DNA of 64,000 nucleotides from Hymenopellis radicata. Lineage: Eukaryota; Basidiomycota; Agaricomycetes; Agaricales; Physalacriaceae. The DNA is taken from positions 54,339-118,338 of the forward strand of contig JADNRX010000160.1 of NCBI GenBank assembly GCA_015501595.1, given 5' to 3'. The notes under the pieces are model-generated. The model saw only the letters and a list, made by a program, of their open reading frames with translations, searched no databases and was not told the origin of the DNA. Shown piece by piece: positions 1-12,259 of the stretch. A program made the position numbers and the translations under genes. Each line of letters begins with the position of its first letter. Position 1 is the first letter of the stretch.

Positions 1-130
1 AATAAACGAATAACAGACAATTAAAGTCCAAGAAGAAAGAACCGGCAAAGTCACCCCCGCTTTCTCTTTTTTCCACCAGCTCCGCCGTTTGCCTTTTTGG
101 CAGCACGCTCCCGCTGCTTCGCCAATCGCG

Positions 131-1669
131 CTACCTCCTTTTCGCCACCTTCTCCTCCTCGGTATAACTTGCACGCAACCTAAAACTTATTAGCACTGAA
201 ATAAAAATGATTAACAGACTTACCTTTGCATTCCTCGCCTTGCGGATTCCTTTTGGGCGACATCTCGAGGGAGGCGTGTTTCACCTTTTCTCGGACGCCC
301 TCTAGGGCGCAACGCCAGCTCCGGCGCATCCACGGTTGCAGGAGTTCGGCTCGGTCCCGCTACCGCCTGACGAGCGCGCTTGCGTGGGCGCTCATCCTCT
401 TCCTCATTGTTGTTCTCCAGCTCGTCATGCTGGTCCTCATAGTCATCTGAGTCGGGAGGGGAAGTGTAGGTGGGTGAGAGAGCGGTGATGTTGGGGACAG
501 GCAGCGTGGCACGCCGAGCAGCGCGTTGAGCGCGAAGTGAGGCTGCAGGCACGTTCGACCTGGGTGCGGGCACATTCGGCCTTCCTGGAGGAAGACCGGG
601 GGGGCCTCTGATCTTGGCAGGAGAACGCGGAGGAGGAGCAGGAGATGGAGACGGCGTTGGGGTAGCAGCAGGAAGAGGAGAGGGCGTTGGTGTGGGGATA
701 CTCGGCGGAGGACCATAGGAAGGCGACCGCGTTGGCATACGGGCAGGAGAAGCACTACGGCTTGGGGTCTGGAATTCCCAAGCACCTGTGCAGGCCGTCG
801 CACTGCCGTAGGGAACAGTCCAATCATAAGACGGATCCCAATGCAGGCGTGGACGATTTTGAAAGCGAGAGGGAGTGGGAGCAAGGATGGGAGGCTCTTC
901 AGGCGCTGGTGAAGGCAGCGGGGTTGCTTGTGGGGATGGAGGGGGGCTTTGGGCGCCGAGATACCCTGGAAGCTCAGAGCGCGAGAGAGAATCCAGGATG
1001 TAGGGAAAGGGATCGCCTTCCCACACCTCGCCAGGTTCCAGAACCATAGCAGGGCCCGGAAAATCTGGAGGCGGGGGCGCGTCGCTCGGAACATACAAAT
1101 GAACCTCGCCGGGCTGCAGCGTGTCTGGATGAAGAGTGGCGGCGAGATCCTCGAATAGGCTAGGACTCGCAGAACGACTTGGGACAAAGTCCACGTCCAA
1201 GTCGTCCTGCGCATCTGAAAATTCTATTAGTATGTATCTGGCCTAGACAAAATAATAAAACAATGTACCACGCACCGGTAAAAGCAGAAATACGCCGAAT
1301 GAGACGAAAACCGCGAATGAATTGCAGTGCCCGAGCCCGCACCCATCGAGCCCGCACCCATCGATCGCGCAGCGGACAGTCTCCTAGAGGCTGCGCAGCG
1401 ATATACGCCCTCAACGCCGGCAAAGTCAACGAGTCGTGGCCATCCACTTCGAGAGGCGGCATGCGCGGCGGCAATCCCGGTAGCTCTGGCAGGGACACCA
1501 GATCCCAAGTCGATTCATCCGCGGGGTTGACGTTGTCGCGCCGGAGCAAAAGAGCGGTGAGCGATGGCGACGACGGCGGTGTTGGCGACGATGACGATGC
1601 CGGTGATGATGGCGGAGTGGGTGATGACGGTGGAGGCGGTCCAGGAGCGATGGCGGAGGAGGATGCCAT
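131..1669 (-). CDS. Spliced Ser/Pro-rich protein with AT-hook-like motif, function unknown
   Basis: Three exons read cleanly on the minus strand: 1669-1276, 1214-224 and 179-131, separated by introns with GTGCGT/CAG and GTAAGT/TAG borders. The first intron has a TACTAATAG branch-like site. The spliced length is 1434 nt, divisible by three (477 residues). The N-terminus is an extreme Ser/Pro low-complexity tract. The middle is rich in Pro and in SRSASP/SPSP motifs. The C-terminal part has acidic runs, a basic RPRKRAR patch and an RPRGRPRKGE stretch that resembles an AT-hook, so nuclear DNA contact is plausible but inferred. In another frame, exon 3 would continue to position 51 through a strongly basic tail ending KKRKRG, so this copy may have a one-base frameshift near its end. 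No enzymatic domain is visible. The intron motif shared with the nearby hAT gene suggests a transposon-associated gene. Confidence 0.5.
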
Positions 1670-1978
1670 TTTAGTGGTGATGGTGGTGGAGAAAAGACTT
1701 GAAGTCCGCTCGATCATGTCGGTTACTATTTTTGGTATGTCAGTTAATCATTGCTGGCACAAATCACGAAAAATCAATAAAAAATCGTAAAAATTGTATT
1801 AAAAATAGAAAGAATACAGGAGCACGAGTACTGTCCAGAATGGACGCATACGAGTGCTCCGGACTAGGTAGAGGGGGAGATGAGGCGCATCTCTGCGATG
1901 TGTTCGGATTTGACCTCTTCGAAATATTGACGTTCTTTCAGCTGTGCGGCGCTGTAGTATTGAGGACATTTGAGATGG

Positions 1979-2459
1979 CTATTTCGCTGCTTTATGTCTG
2001 GATTGCGTCTAGAAAGAGGTAAGTGTGGCGTCTTTTGATTAGAAGATTACTTGCAAGTAGCGAGTGACGTGAGCCCTGCGGGCTCGTTGCATGGGATTCT
2101 TGGCGCGAGACTTTGCGGCGGATTCGAGATTGGAGGCGCGAACAGAAGCCCTCTCTGCACTGGACATGGCGGCTTTTTTCCTTTGCATTTTTGTCAGTAT
2201 GGACAGCAAGGGTTAAGACGACGCACCTTTGCATGCTCTTCCTTGCTGACGCCCGCTGGCGCACTCTTCTATCCGTGGATGCCTCCTCATCCTCACTCTC
2301 TTCAAGTCGCGGACGCCCAGGTTTAGGATTGCTTTTCCACCGCTCCTTGGCGTCAACGTAGCGTTGTTGACGGCGGTCTTCCTCTGAGGCGTCTTCTCCA
2401 TCCTGAGCAAAGGCGAAGTTGGGGCTGACAGACATCGTTGGCGAGTTCGCAGTAGACAT
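1979..2459 (-). CDS. Small basic spliced protein, function unknown
   Basis: Exons 2459-2227, 2180-2051 and 2008-1979 join in frame for 393 nt (130 residues plus stop), with GTGCGT and GTAATC donors and AG acceptors. The product starts MSTANSPTMSVSP, has an acidic stretch, then KPGRPRLEE, which is AT-hook-like. It ends in a long Arg/Lys/Ala-rich segment (RASARKSMQR, AAKSRAKNPMQRARRAH). A basic, probably nuclear or nucleic-acid-binding protein is inferred from composition only. It lies head-to-tail with the gene at 1669-131. The N-terminal MS-x-SPTMSVSP sequence recurs at about 2950 joined to a hAT transposase tail, so this gene has taken part in rearrangement with the transposon. Confidence 0.45.
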
Positions 2460-2515
2460 ATTGCGAGGAGATGGTCGTTGTCAGGAGAGAGTCTCAAATC
2501 GGATCATGTCAAACA

Positions 2516-3150
2516 AAATAGATCATTGAATCACTGTGCCAAAACATCTCCAATACAGTGTCCGCCTCCCGTATGCATTCCTCTAAGCACTCGCATCCTT
2601 CATCCCATCCTCAACGTCGACAACATCAGCGGTGAACTCGCTGGAAGAGAATAGGCGCTCGCTTGGGACTGATGTGGACTGAACGGCGACAATGTCAAGG
2701 GCAATGCGAGCAACCGTAGGATAGCAATGATGATTTGCCTGTAAAGCATAAGTAGGAAATATTATACTAAAGGAATAAACTCACTGCCCAAAACTCCATG
2801 TCCTCTTCGACGTTTGGTATCTCAGTCTCCAGATACGCGGCGAGCTCTGCCTCCCATGGCGCTGCGACATGCACCTGAGCCGCCTGTTGCTCCTGTGTAT
2901 CCTGACCAAAGGCGATGTTGGGCTGACGGACATCGTTGGTGAGTCCGAACTAGACATAGATGGTAGATGGTAGTTGCGAGGAGGAGTCTCAAATCCGATC
3001 ATGCAAATATGTGTTGTGTGATCATTTAATCACTATCCCAAAACACCTCAAGTACACAGTCTCCGCCTGCCACGTATCTCCCCCTCCTCTAAGCATTGGC
3101 AGAATCATTCTCATCCTCCAGCCCATCCTCACCGTCGGCAACATCATCCA
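2516..3150. repeat. Two diverged direct copies of a ~120-bp segment
   Basis: The stretch at about 2516-2632 (ATCATTGAATCACTG, cctctaagcactcgcatcc) recurs at about 3019-3150 (atcatttaatcactatcc, cctctaagcattggcagaat) in the same order and spacing. Both encode on the minus strand the short Asp/Glu-rich end of a hAT transposase, so they look like two or more tandem remnants of the 3' end of that gene. From 3150 to 3480 I see only further decayed sequence of the same kind, with two GATTAAC(A/G)GAC motifs. Confidence 0.5.
2596..2945 (-). pseudogene. hAT transposase C-terminal fragment (second copy)
   Basis: Minus-strand reading gives an acidic/Gln-rich exon (WEAELAAYLETEIP, EEDMEFWA), an intron of about 50 nt, then CYPTVARIALDIVAVQ and SVPSERLFSSSEF, the hAT C-terminal dimerisation signature. 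It ends in an Asp/Val-rich tail with a stop near 2596. The same exons occur with small differences at 8172-8600, so this is a paralogous remnant. Only the last exons are present, and the upstream reading frame is shifted by one base from the MSSSDSPTMSVSP start. The canonical SERLFSS is intact here, unlike the interrupted copy. Confidence 0.75.
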
Positions 3151-4229
3151 AATCCAAGGTATTAGCAGCATGCTAACAATCAACGGTAAGGTAAATGCTA
3201 TTCTGCCGGGACACTCACCAATAACCCATTTGCCAACGAGAGCATGGCATGCACATATTGTAACACAGTTAGATGTGCAGGTATTTGTAGGCCAGTTTGT
3301 GGATGCACATATGCTTTACGCGAAGGCTGAAATTTGGGGCCATGGTGGTTGCGGTTCAAAGTTTGAATTGATTAACAGACTGGCGAATGATCGACTTCAC
3401 AATTCTTAAATGATTAACGGACTGAAGGGAAATGCACAACGAACTGAATTAAAATGCGACTTGTAGGTATAAGAAATAGTATGCAAAATTTAAATCTAAG
3501 AGAGGTCCATAAAAAGAGGCGCCTCTTGCTCCGCCTCAGCATCCGCCTTGAACAACTCGATAAACTCCTGCATGTCTGGCATGGATAGATCCTCAACAAT
3601 GCCATCATTTGCGGCAGCGAGGTCCACCTTGGCTGCTTTCCAGACCCATTTCATTAACTGAAGCTCCTCAAAGTGCTCGGAGCCCAGACGCGTGCGAAGA
3701 TCAGATGCGGTGAACTTGCCGGAAGAGAATCAACCACCTGATGGTGATTTCTTGAGATTCTGGGTCCGAGCCAGTTTGAGTATGAGTTGAGTATGAGTTC
3801 TACTCAAGTACCACTCAAACCACTCAAGTTAGATAAATTCCATGATTATTATTGATCTGCAAAAGAAAACTCAAGCAGTACTCAACGTACACTCAAGATG
3901 TACTTGAGTGCCACTACTTTGATACCGCTCAGATGAAGTAGCCCTCGCTTCCACAGTGCTCGCTTCCGTGATGGATGGTAGCACCCCGCTCCCTGCCGGC
4001 TTAATTTGGCCTCTTTCGACTGAGTGCTAGGCGCCTCAGAGGCAACCGCGGACGTCGAATGAGTGACAGGCGCAATCGACATCGGTTCCGGTATGCTCAT
4101 CCGTACAGTGGATGCCCACGTTGTGAGCGCCGGTGGTAGAGGCGGAGACAGATTGTGTCAAGGTTAAAGCGATGGGCTGAGTGCAAAATTTAACAGTTGG
4201 AACAAGAAGAAAGTATACGTGTAACATAC

Positions 4230-4600
4230 GCGAAATGCCAGACAAGAAACCACAATCTCATGGAACTTTGTCATCGAAGTGGCGATGGGATGTGTCTTCC
4301 ATAAATTGACGCTCTTCCAGAACACCTCGTTCAGCCGCACGTTGCGAGGGATGCGGACACGGCCGAGAAGCGAGTGTCATGTCTCGCATGAACCAGTGCC
4401 GCAGGAGCATTGGGCCTGATCGTTGACCTGGTTGAAGGTGGCGAGGATGGAGCCTTCCTAACGAGACTGGTCGTTTTCAAGAACTCGTGGAACGGCTCGC
4501 GAGTCAACGAGGCGATGTGGAGCGCGAGAAAGTGCATGACTTTTGTGTACGCGTCTTCGACCTAGGTGTATGGCGCGATGAGGCTGGTTTCGGTGCTTAG
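4230..4600 (-). pseudogene. Possible second captured gene fragment in E1, unidentified
   Basis: Minus-strand frames here look coding: KVMHFLALHIASLTREPFHE in one frame, then EGSILATFNQVNDQAQCSC and RNVRLNEVFWKSVNLWK in another, broken by a frameshift and a stop. The residue pattern is that of an ordinary globular protein, and it differs from the hAT and low-complexity sequences around it. I do not recognise the family. Confidence 0.3.
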
Positions 4601-4857
4601 AGAAATGCAAGGTCAGTTCAGGGTCTATGTGACAGAGCGAGTAGTCTTACATATCTCCCGTCATTTCTACATCCCAAGGCTAGCAACATCATCAGTGAGA
4701 GGGTTATAGATATCGAGTAAACAACGCATACAACTCAGTGCGTAAGCGCTCGTCAATCTGCTTTGCGCGCCCTCAGCAACTTCCATTACCTGGGATATTA
4801 TTATATGCGTGAGACTTGCACACACGAAGAAAGACAGAAAAACCACGCACATCAAGG

Positions 4858-5872
4858 ATAGCGACGTCTATGTGTCCGCCACGGATCATCGCAAAAGATT
4901 CACTAGAGTCGAACACAGACGCGCCAGGGAGGAGAGTGACAGTGTCTTTGCCGGCATTGATCAAGTCTCTGGGAAAGAATAAGCGCTGGGGAGCGCATCA
5001 TATGGGAGAAACACACTGGCACATCAAGCTGCTTCTCAGTCGGGTACGGTCCCATGCCTAGCATGCCGTTCTCACTCTGGAGCCACACACGGACGCCGGG
5101 GGCGGCATGCCGATTCCCAGGTTAACGTGGAAACCGTCCTGGATCTCCTTCGCGGCGCGCCTAGCGATGTACCGTCGCTGCGCCTGTGCGGCAGCCTTTT
5201 CCGGCGTTACCGACGTGTCCTCCTTTGCCCCCGACGTCGCGAGCATCACAAATTCAACCATCTTTGGCGAGGTTGCTTGCACTATCCGGTCGACGTATAT
5301 ACCAGGCAGGTGGATCGCGTTCGGACGGGCACGACCGTTTCGGCCTCGACGATGGTCAGCTTCGCGTTCTTCGCCATGACGGTGCTAAAGTTCTGAGCCG
5401 TGTATTGCCGACCTCGTCCACTTTCCATGCCCGCATGAAGGCGACATCGCCAGCGATGGCGGGCTCGAGCACGTACTTGCGACCGTTGATCCCGGGAATT
5501 TCAACACCAGCGGCCATGCCTCCTGGCTTATATCGCACCGCGATGTCGCCATCTTCCACGGCTGTGGAGGCGCCCGTCGGGGTGTAAAATGCAGGAATGC
5601 CGGTGGTGTGTGCGCGAATTCGTTTTTCGCCCTTGAGATAGAGCGCTTCAAAGGCCTTATTTCTAATCGCATATGAGCATTGTTCACAATGCGGTGAGTG
5701 AGAACATACCCTCCGGGATACGACGCGACAATTTTGCCGAGCTGCTTGGTGTTGAATCTGACCGGGGCAACAGAAGAGAAGGGAGGTATCAGACGAATGA
5801 TAAATCGATAATAAGTCGTGCATTAAGTTTCCCCGAAGTGTTGAACGCGTGTCCGAGGAGGTCGAAGGTCAA
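4858..5872 (-). pseudogene. Captured fragment of succinyl-CoA:3-ketoacid CoA transferase (SCOT)
   Basis: In order on the minus strand I read LTFDLLGHAFNTSGK, KQLGKIVASYPGGY, NKAFEALYLKGE, GIPAFYTPTGAST, LEPAIAGDVAFMRAWK, RRYIARRAAKEIQDGFHVNLGIGMP, VWLQSENGMLGMGPYPTEK and [20 protein letters not shown]. These are SCOT (mitochondrial ketone-body activation) blocks spanning both the A-like and B-like halves. It is not functional. The stretch between LYLKGE and the GIPAFYTPTG block is short by about a dozen residues. A further deletion with frameshift follows NLGIGMP, and the last part of the enzyme is missing. At least one intron (GTGCCA...CCCAG near 4960-5020) is retained, so genomic DNA was captured, not a cDNA. 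It sits wholly inside element E1. Confidence 0.85.
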
Positions 5873-6000
5873 GTTGGAGGATACAGGTGTGAGGTGCAAG
5901 CGGGTCAAGGTGTGCACTAAGCGCGTTCAACCGTCGTGGTGGCGGTTGCTGACAAGGAGGGAGGGGCTTTGGCTATGTTTGCCAAGCGACCTAGGCGACG

Positions 6001-6050
6001 CCATTGTGTACCCGACGGACTATCCGACCGGTCCGTCGGGTACACAATGG
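6001..6050. repeat. 20-bp perfect hairpin at the shell/cargo junction of E1
   Basis: Arms 6001-6020 (CCATTGTGTACCCGACGGAC) and 6031-6050 are exact reverse complements around the 10-nt loop tatccgaccg. A copy in inverted orientation with one substitution and one deletion lies at 44628-44676 in E4. Confidence 0.9.
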
Positions 6051-7295
6051 ACCACTGATCGGCGTTGCTCACGTTGCAGACACCGGCATCACGGCCGGTT
6101 TTCAATCTTGCCTCCTACCTTCACTCTCTGCTCTGCAGGCCGTCCCAAGCCATTCGACGTCTCGACCGTGACGGACGACTTTTCCGCCTCGAATCGCGCT
6201 CGACTCTCTCGACGAGCCGCGCGAACACGTAAGCCTCCCGAGGGAGCCGCAACACTTTTTGGCAGATGGCAGTGGGCTTCAAGAGGCTGAATGAGCCCCC
6301 GCGCCATCGTGTTTGTGCCTCCAACGAGGCAAAGGTTGGATTATTTGAGGCTGGATGGCGTCGCAGACGCAACCAGCCCAAGATGGTACGTACTTTTCAT
6401 TGTTCATCTTTTTCCTAGTCAACTTGACGGTATGTAGGCTTCTCTCACCAACGACACCTCATCATGTCCCTTCCTCCTTCCATTCAGACCCCCCTCGTTA
6501 GCCACTTTCTCCGCCTGCTCGTCGAGTAACCCTATATTTACTCTGTTCTAACAGGCCTTTGATGTCCCCCAACCGCCGCTCGTTTTTACCGAAAACGCCA
6601 TAGAGAACATCCGGCATAGAGTTCCCAAAAAATCTCTAAATCGAGTCATTTCTCACTCTTCGTCGTCGCCATCCCATCCGACACTACTTTCGGATACCCC
6701 AACCTCGTTCACTGGTACGGAGTATAATACTCCATGTGCTCACCTTCGCTCACTCTGTTTTTAGGCGGTTGGAGTGTATCGTCGGCGAGGGGACAAAGCC
6801 GCAGCAGTCAAATTAGACTCTGTCCTCCCAAGTCAGCCCGCTCCACATCCTCTTGGTCAAGCAGTCGAATTTATGTACGTGCTCTTCATCACTTTTCTTC
6901 ACCGCATCACCCATTCCAATTCCAGAGTAAACTACCGTCTTCACGGAGGTCTCTCGGATCGCATCATCGAATCAATTCCCATCCCACTGCAATCTGACCG
7001 ACGCCCCACCATGCGGCAGATGCTTGACCTCATCACACGCGGTCCAATGGGCCGGTACATTTACCAGTGGTATTTCCTGGTGGAGTCCGGAGTCGGGCTT
7101 GCCCATAACGACGACGACGACGACAAGTGTCATTGACGGGAGTACGCGGCTAGCGCTGCCAACATTCGTATTCGCTGGTATGTTATATGGCTTCGTCAGT
7201 GTTCCCAGTACTCACAATGTCTCTTTTCCAGCCCACTCGCTCAGTCTGAATGGACGCGTCGCTCTTCCGACCTCAAGCCCACAAGATTCGTCCAG

Positions 7296-7520
7296 TTAGC
7301 CTGCCATCACCGCTGATGCGGGTCGTTTCCTTCGCCTCTTCCCACCACTACCACCACGTAGTGAGCGACGGCCGTCGCCACGGTCTCCTCTTCCAACGAT
7401 AAACTGGCTGAGATTAACGGAATCAAGCCTAAGGTTATGCTCAGCGACGAGGAGAGTGTACTCATTACTGCCCTTCCTCGACACCACACTCAGTGTCGCC
7501 CACACTGGTGTCTTCAGCAA
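7296..7520 (-). other. Arg/Gly-rich ORF conserved in the E1/E4 shell
   Basis: The minus-strand ORF ends in FIVGRGDRGDGRRSLRGGSG followed by KRRRKRPASA. The equivalent segment of E4 (40644-40838, plus strand) keeps FIVGRGGRGDGRRSLRGGSG with few changes. The Arg/Gly tract resembles an RGG box, but I see no recognisable folded domain. Conservation between the two copies may only reflect their common origin. It could be an exon of a captured gene. Confidence 0.3.
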
Positions 7521-9934
7521 GACCGCCGCTGCCTCAGACGGGATACGTCGTTTGAGGGTGTTTCATAGATGCTGACAGCCGGTGTGTTTGACCTTGGATC
7601 TTTCAACCCCCATCTGAACTTTTGTCCTGTTAGCAGCAGTACTGCGAGGACAACGAGGACGGACGGACGAGGATGAGAGGTACACTGCCCCCTTTCTCTC
7701 TCAGCCAAATTGACTGACTGAATCCTGTCTTAGGTGGCTGTCCTCTCCTAGGCGAGTCACTGCTCCACGCCAACACCCAAGACATAGTTGCCTGGTGATG
7801 CACGCACAAGATATATATGGAATAAATGACTGGTACGTCCGCGCGAATAATGGTGTCACTTTTGCCCGAGCCGCAAGCAATAGTTGTCCATAGTTATCGA
7901 AATGCCCAGACCCTTTTCTGATGCTCTGTCGAGTGGGACTTGAGAGTATTTGAGTTGAACTTGAGGTTGCCTTACAGATTTGAGTGGACGATGCCTTGAG
8001 ATGGGGTTGAGTGCATTTTGAGTAGCACTTGAGGTTTGAGGGCTAGCCGTCATGTGCGGAAGGTTGTGGAGTGCCTCAAGTGGTACTTAAGTATAACTCG
8101 TACTCAACTTATACTCCAACAGGCTCGGACCTAGGTATCTCAAGAAATCGCGGTCAGGTTTTACAGAGAATAGGCGCTCGCATGGGACTGATGTGGACTG
8201 AACAGCGAGAACGTCGAGGGCGATGCGAGCAACGGTAGGATAGCGATGATGATTCGCCTGTAAAGCATAAGTAACAAATATTATGCGAAGGGAATACACT
8301 CACTGCCCAAAACTCCAGGAGGTTCATGTCCTCTTTGACCTTTGGTATCTTAGTCTCCAGATACGCGGCGAGCTCTGCCTCCCAATCTGCTCCTGCTGCG
8401 GCATGCCCCTGAGCCGCCTGTTGCTCCTGTGCCTCCATTTGTCTTGTGTACTGCTCACGGGGAGAGATGATTTCTACCTCATTGTCACTGTCGTCGTCAT
8501 CATTGGCGGAGGAAGACGCTTGAGGTGCAGCAGCAGGGGCAGATGCCGGCTCACTTGTAGGAGCTGGAGGTCGGGAAGAGAGAGAGCCTAGCACGTCAGG
8601 CTTGAGTGCATATTCTGCCATCTAGACAGATATTAGCAAAGTGGAGTGAAAGATATGTTCGATATACACACCCAGTCGCGCACAATTTTCAGTGCTTCTG
8701 CCTGCCAATCCTTTGGGTTCTTCTCGCCCTGCAGCCTTAGCCCGTTTCGCCTCTTTTTCTCCGCCCCAAGCCATCTTGACGTAGTTGAGTTTCCAGTATG
8801 GGTGAACAACTATAAGCAAAGTCAGTTATGAAAATGATTAACGGACAGTCGACGTACACATTGCCATCAAGTACGCGGGTTTCTGGTCAAACTTGAGGTA
8901 ATATTTTCGCATCTTGGCAATACCTGCTTGAATGGCGGGGTGATATAGGGCAAAGTTGTCATCCTCGAGAAGTGTCTCCCACTTGGTCATGACTTCCTCG
9001 AAAACAGGAATTGCTTTCGCAAGGTCTGGATATAATTCCGAAGAAAACAGCTGCTGGACGTCGTTTGCGATCTAGTAGGGTATGAGATAGGTAGAACATA
9101 ATGAAAAGAGCCATACACACTTTGAGAATAGTCCGGGCATCCCTCACTCGCTTCCAATCTTCCACCTCGAACCTGCATGCATGCCACGGAATCTTCTTGA
9201 TAATCTGGCGCTTCTCATTCTGTATTACTGTCATAGGACCAAACCTGAGGTCGGCCGTTGCTACAAACAAGTTCACAGCCTGGCACAAAAATGATTAACG
9301 GACTAAGATAAGATGGGACTAAAAACACACCTTTTTCAATTTGTATGCCCGGTCCATCATTCCATGTGCTGAACCCCACCATGTATTTCCATGAAGGACC
9401 ATTTTGAGGACAGGCTTGAGCATCAGGAAAAGTGGTTCTGCCATTGAGGAGACCTAGGCCAACTATAGGGCATACAGTTGCCCTAGGACGTACAAGTCCA
9501 GAATCTTGGCAGGTCGCCGTAAGCCACAGTCCACGGGTGCCCCATTCCGGAGTCAACCTCAAGTCAACCTGAACTGACCTGAGTCATCCTCAGCATACTC
9601 TATGTTAACTGAGAACTAACTATAGGATACCTATGCAAGCTTAAGATGCATCTAAGTGTTGATGAATTCACCCATGGCATGGGTCAACGCATGGGTCAAC
9701 TACTGCAGCGTCAATTCAATGCACAGTGAATATAGCTGATATCATCTGAAATTGAGATCTACAAGACACGAAGAAACATAGTAACAATATATATATCAAA
9801 CAGTGGTAGGTTGTTATATTACTAGTTGTCCTCATGTTCGTCCCATCTTCGGTTGTCACCACATCGTCACAGCACAAGATGCCCGAGTAGGTACTTGTCC
9901 TTGTTGTCTGTGAGCGCTCATCCAGGTCGTGCAG

Positions 9935-10101
9935 TGTCCTCGCCTAGGTCGTGTGGTGTCCTTGTCCAGGTCATGCGGTGTCCTCGTCCGGGTCGTGGTC
10001 CAGGTCATGCGGTGTCCTCGTCCGGGTCGTGCAGTTTCCTCGTCCGGGTCGTGCGGTTTCCTCGTCCGGGTTGTGCGGTTTCCTCGTCCGGGTCGTGCAG
10101 T
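9935..10101. repeat. 22-bp minisatellite in element D
   Basis: About seven to eight tandem units of the type GTCCTCGTCCGGGTCGTGCGGT with small changes. A looser array built on gtcctggcgtcgtcatgctcatc follows at about 10570-10760. The long ORFs that cross both arrays on either strand are by-products of the repeats. Confidence 0.85.
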
Positions 10102-11063
10102 ATCCTCATAAATCATGCGGTCAGGACCGTGCAGTATCCTTAACCATGTCATGTCGGGTCTTGTCATGGGGTCGTCACGTCCTGGTGTTGGGTTTGTCCT
10201 TGTCGCACCGATTGAGGTCGTGCTGGTTGCAGTGCAGCGTTCACACTAACCATTGCAGTCAGTAGCTATGCGCAAAGAGACAAAGATAGCGCACTGGAAC
10301 TATGCTAAGACTGTTTTGGCTTGCAGTGATAGTGGCGAGAGGAAGAGACGATTCGATCAGGACTCGGGCTCAGCATCAAAAATAAACACACTTACATGTG
10401 ATGCTGACGTGTCGGAGAGGGAATGAGTGCACCGTTCGTCCAGCGTGCGAGTTGTCGTTGTCTGTCTGTCTCTCCATCTAGAATCGTGATGGTCCTCTCA
10501 TCCTCATCGTGGTTGTGTTCATTGAAGTCGTCCTGTGGTTGCGTCGTCATGCTTGTCACAGTGCCGGTGTTGTTGTGCTCGTCCAGGGCCTGGCGTCGTA
10601 ATGCTCATCCCAGTCCTGGCATCATCGTGCTCGTCACGGTGCTCGCCTCATCATGCTCATCTAGTGGTTCCATCGTCGTGCTCGTCGTGGTCCTGGCGTC
10701 GTCATGCTCATCGTGGTCCTGGCGTCATCGTGCCCGTCACCTTGCCCGGAAGTTGGTCTTGTCGTGCTTGTCCTGGTAATCATGTCCTTGTTGAGGTGTT
10801 GGTATTGTTGTCGTATCATCCTTGTCCTGGCTGGTGCTTGTGTTACTGCATGACGACTGGTCAATAAACAAGAGAATGAAAAGACGAACAGCGCACCTGA
10901 ACTATAGTTTCCCTCGCAAGATGGTGGTGGTGGAACGGTAGCCTGGGATGGTGGTAAGAGGAAGACAGAAATGATTGGACTTGGGGCCCAAGAGCCGAGC
11001 ATACCTGTAATGCTGACGTGGCTCGCGGTGGGTATCGTGGCTGTAAGAACAAGATACCAAATT

Positions 11064-11124
11064 TAACAGCCAGCCCACAGAGTCCTGCTCAAGGTCGGCC
11101 TGACTCTACATGGGCTGGCTGTTA
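11064..11124. repeat. Inverted repeat (14-bp arms) in element D
   Basis: TAACAGCCAGCCCA at 11064-11077 is matched by its exact reverse complement at 11111-11124, with a 33-nt loop. It could form a cruciform or RNA hairpin. No other function is visible. Confidence 0.8.
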
Positions 11125-11392
11125 AAAAATTATCTCAGCGATTTCGAGCAGTCGATCACGGATGGTGGTGGTGAGAGGCTAAGAGTGGCTACAGTCGATC
11201 ACCAAGTATTGATTGGTGCTTGTTCCGAACGTTGGTCCTCCAGACCACTTGATTATGTTCAGATGTGCTAGCTGTGTCTTATTGTAATAGTTTTCCGGTA
11301 TTCCTTGCACTGCACGAAAAATGTGACTGGTGAGAACAGTTCGTATTACATGGTGAGTTTTCCATAGCGGAAACTCTCACATCCTCGTACAT

Positions 11393-11444
11393 TCATGCCC
11401 GCCAACCATCCCGAGCAATTGCGCGGGGCCGGTTGACGTGCATG
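11393..11444. repeat. Hairpin with GAGCAATTGCGCGGGG core, shared with E3
   Basis: The stretch begins TCATGCCCG, has the core CCCGAGCAATTGCGCGGGG and ends GTGCATGA, forming an imperfect hairpin. Nearly the same block occurs at 23635-23688 in element E3, which has different termini. Confidence 0.7.
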
Positions 11445-12259
11445 ACAGCCACCGGGAAGGCGGAGGACTAGTGGGAGGGGATACTGAATAAAGTAGCTAC
11501 TTAGTTAGAGTTGAATCGGCCTCATAGGCGAATTCTTCGGCGGCCCCTCAGTGTTGAGACTGAGAGGCTGTTTTATGTCCAGTGAGTTGAGGTGCAGCAT
11601 CCTAATGAGCTAGGCGACATTCTGTAAGCCAAAAACTCATGTATACGTTGAGAAAGTGCATACCGTGTCATGAGCCACCAGATCTGGTGTTCCTTTTGTT
11701 GTCGTCGCCAATAAGGCCCGTAATGGTGTTCGTGAGTGGCCCATGCACGTCGGCAATGATCTGTATGGGACATAGACATCCTCGCGGATAATAAGCAGCT
11801 GCTAGTGCGCGCGAAAGGTGGCATGTTCCGTGACTTCGACTTGTAAGGTTACGTGGTGACTTTCCCATATGGGAAAGCTCACCATGTACTACGTCTGCTG
11901 TATGTGGCTTCTCCAGAGGGCGTACATTTATTACGCCACGCGCGTCCTTGCAGAAAAAGGCGGCCGTTACAGAAACAAATATTAGAAAGCCCAAGCACAT
12001 CCAGAGGTAATAGTGGCGGTTAGAACGAATTTAAACAGGCCGGAGAAAGACAGGGAACCGAATAAAACCAGACAGAAGAGGCCCAAGAAGTTCCGAGGTC
12101 CGAAGCACGTCGTCGTTGACGTGCCATGGTGGCGAGCAGAGAGAGAGATCAAACTAAGTCTGATCAGTCCTGGATCAGTCTTTGAGTTGATCGGCACTCG
12201 ATCATTCTCGTCTTACCACCAGCACCTCGTTCAGCCATTGTCTAAGTCTCCTTGGCCTC

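Larger units (their letters stand above)
3731..8164. mobile_element. Cargo element E1 (Pack-type, 7-bp target duplication) inside the hAT gene
   Basis: The ends are CAACCACCTGATGG at 3731 and, on the other strand, GTAAAACCTGACCGCG at 8164. Both are followed by a shared inverted stretch TTTCTTGAGAT, then (reading inward) a GGTCCGAGCC-like motif and many ACTCAAG / TGAGTATGAG subterminal repeats. The flanks carry AGAGAAT at 3724-3730 and 8165-8171, a perfect 7-bp duplication within the hAT transposase gene. The length is 4434 bp. No transposase is visible, so it is probably non-autonomous. The interior holds a captured CoA-transferase fragment (about 4858-5872), a 20-bp hairpin at 6001, and a 'shell' half (about 6000-8164) shared with E4. 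Superfamily is unresolved; 7-bp duplications and AAACCTGAC termini would fit a hAT-like source. Confidence 0.85.

Noticed and set aside
9826..10265. Long ORFs on both strands through the D minisatellite and following repeats
   Set aside because: They follow the repeat unit length, show low-complexity translations in several frames, and have no domain or splice logic.
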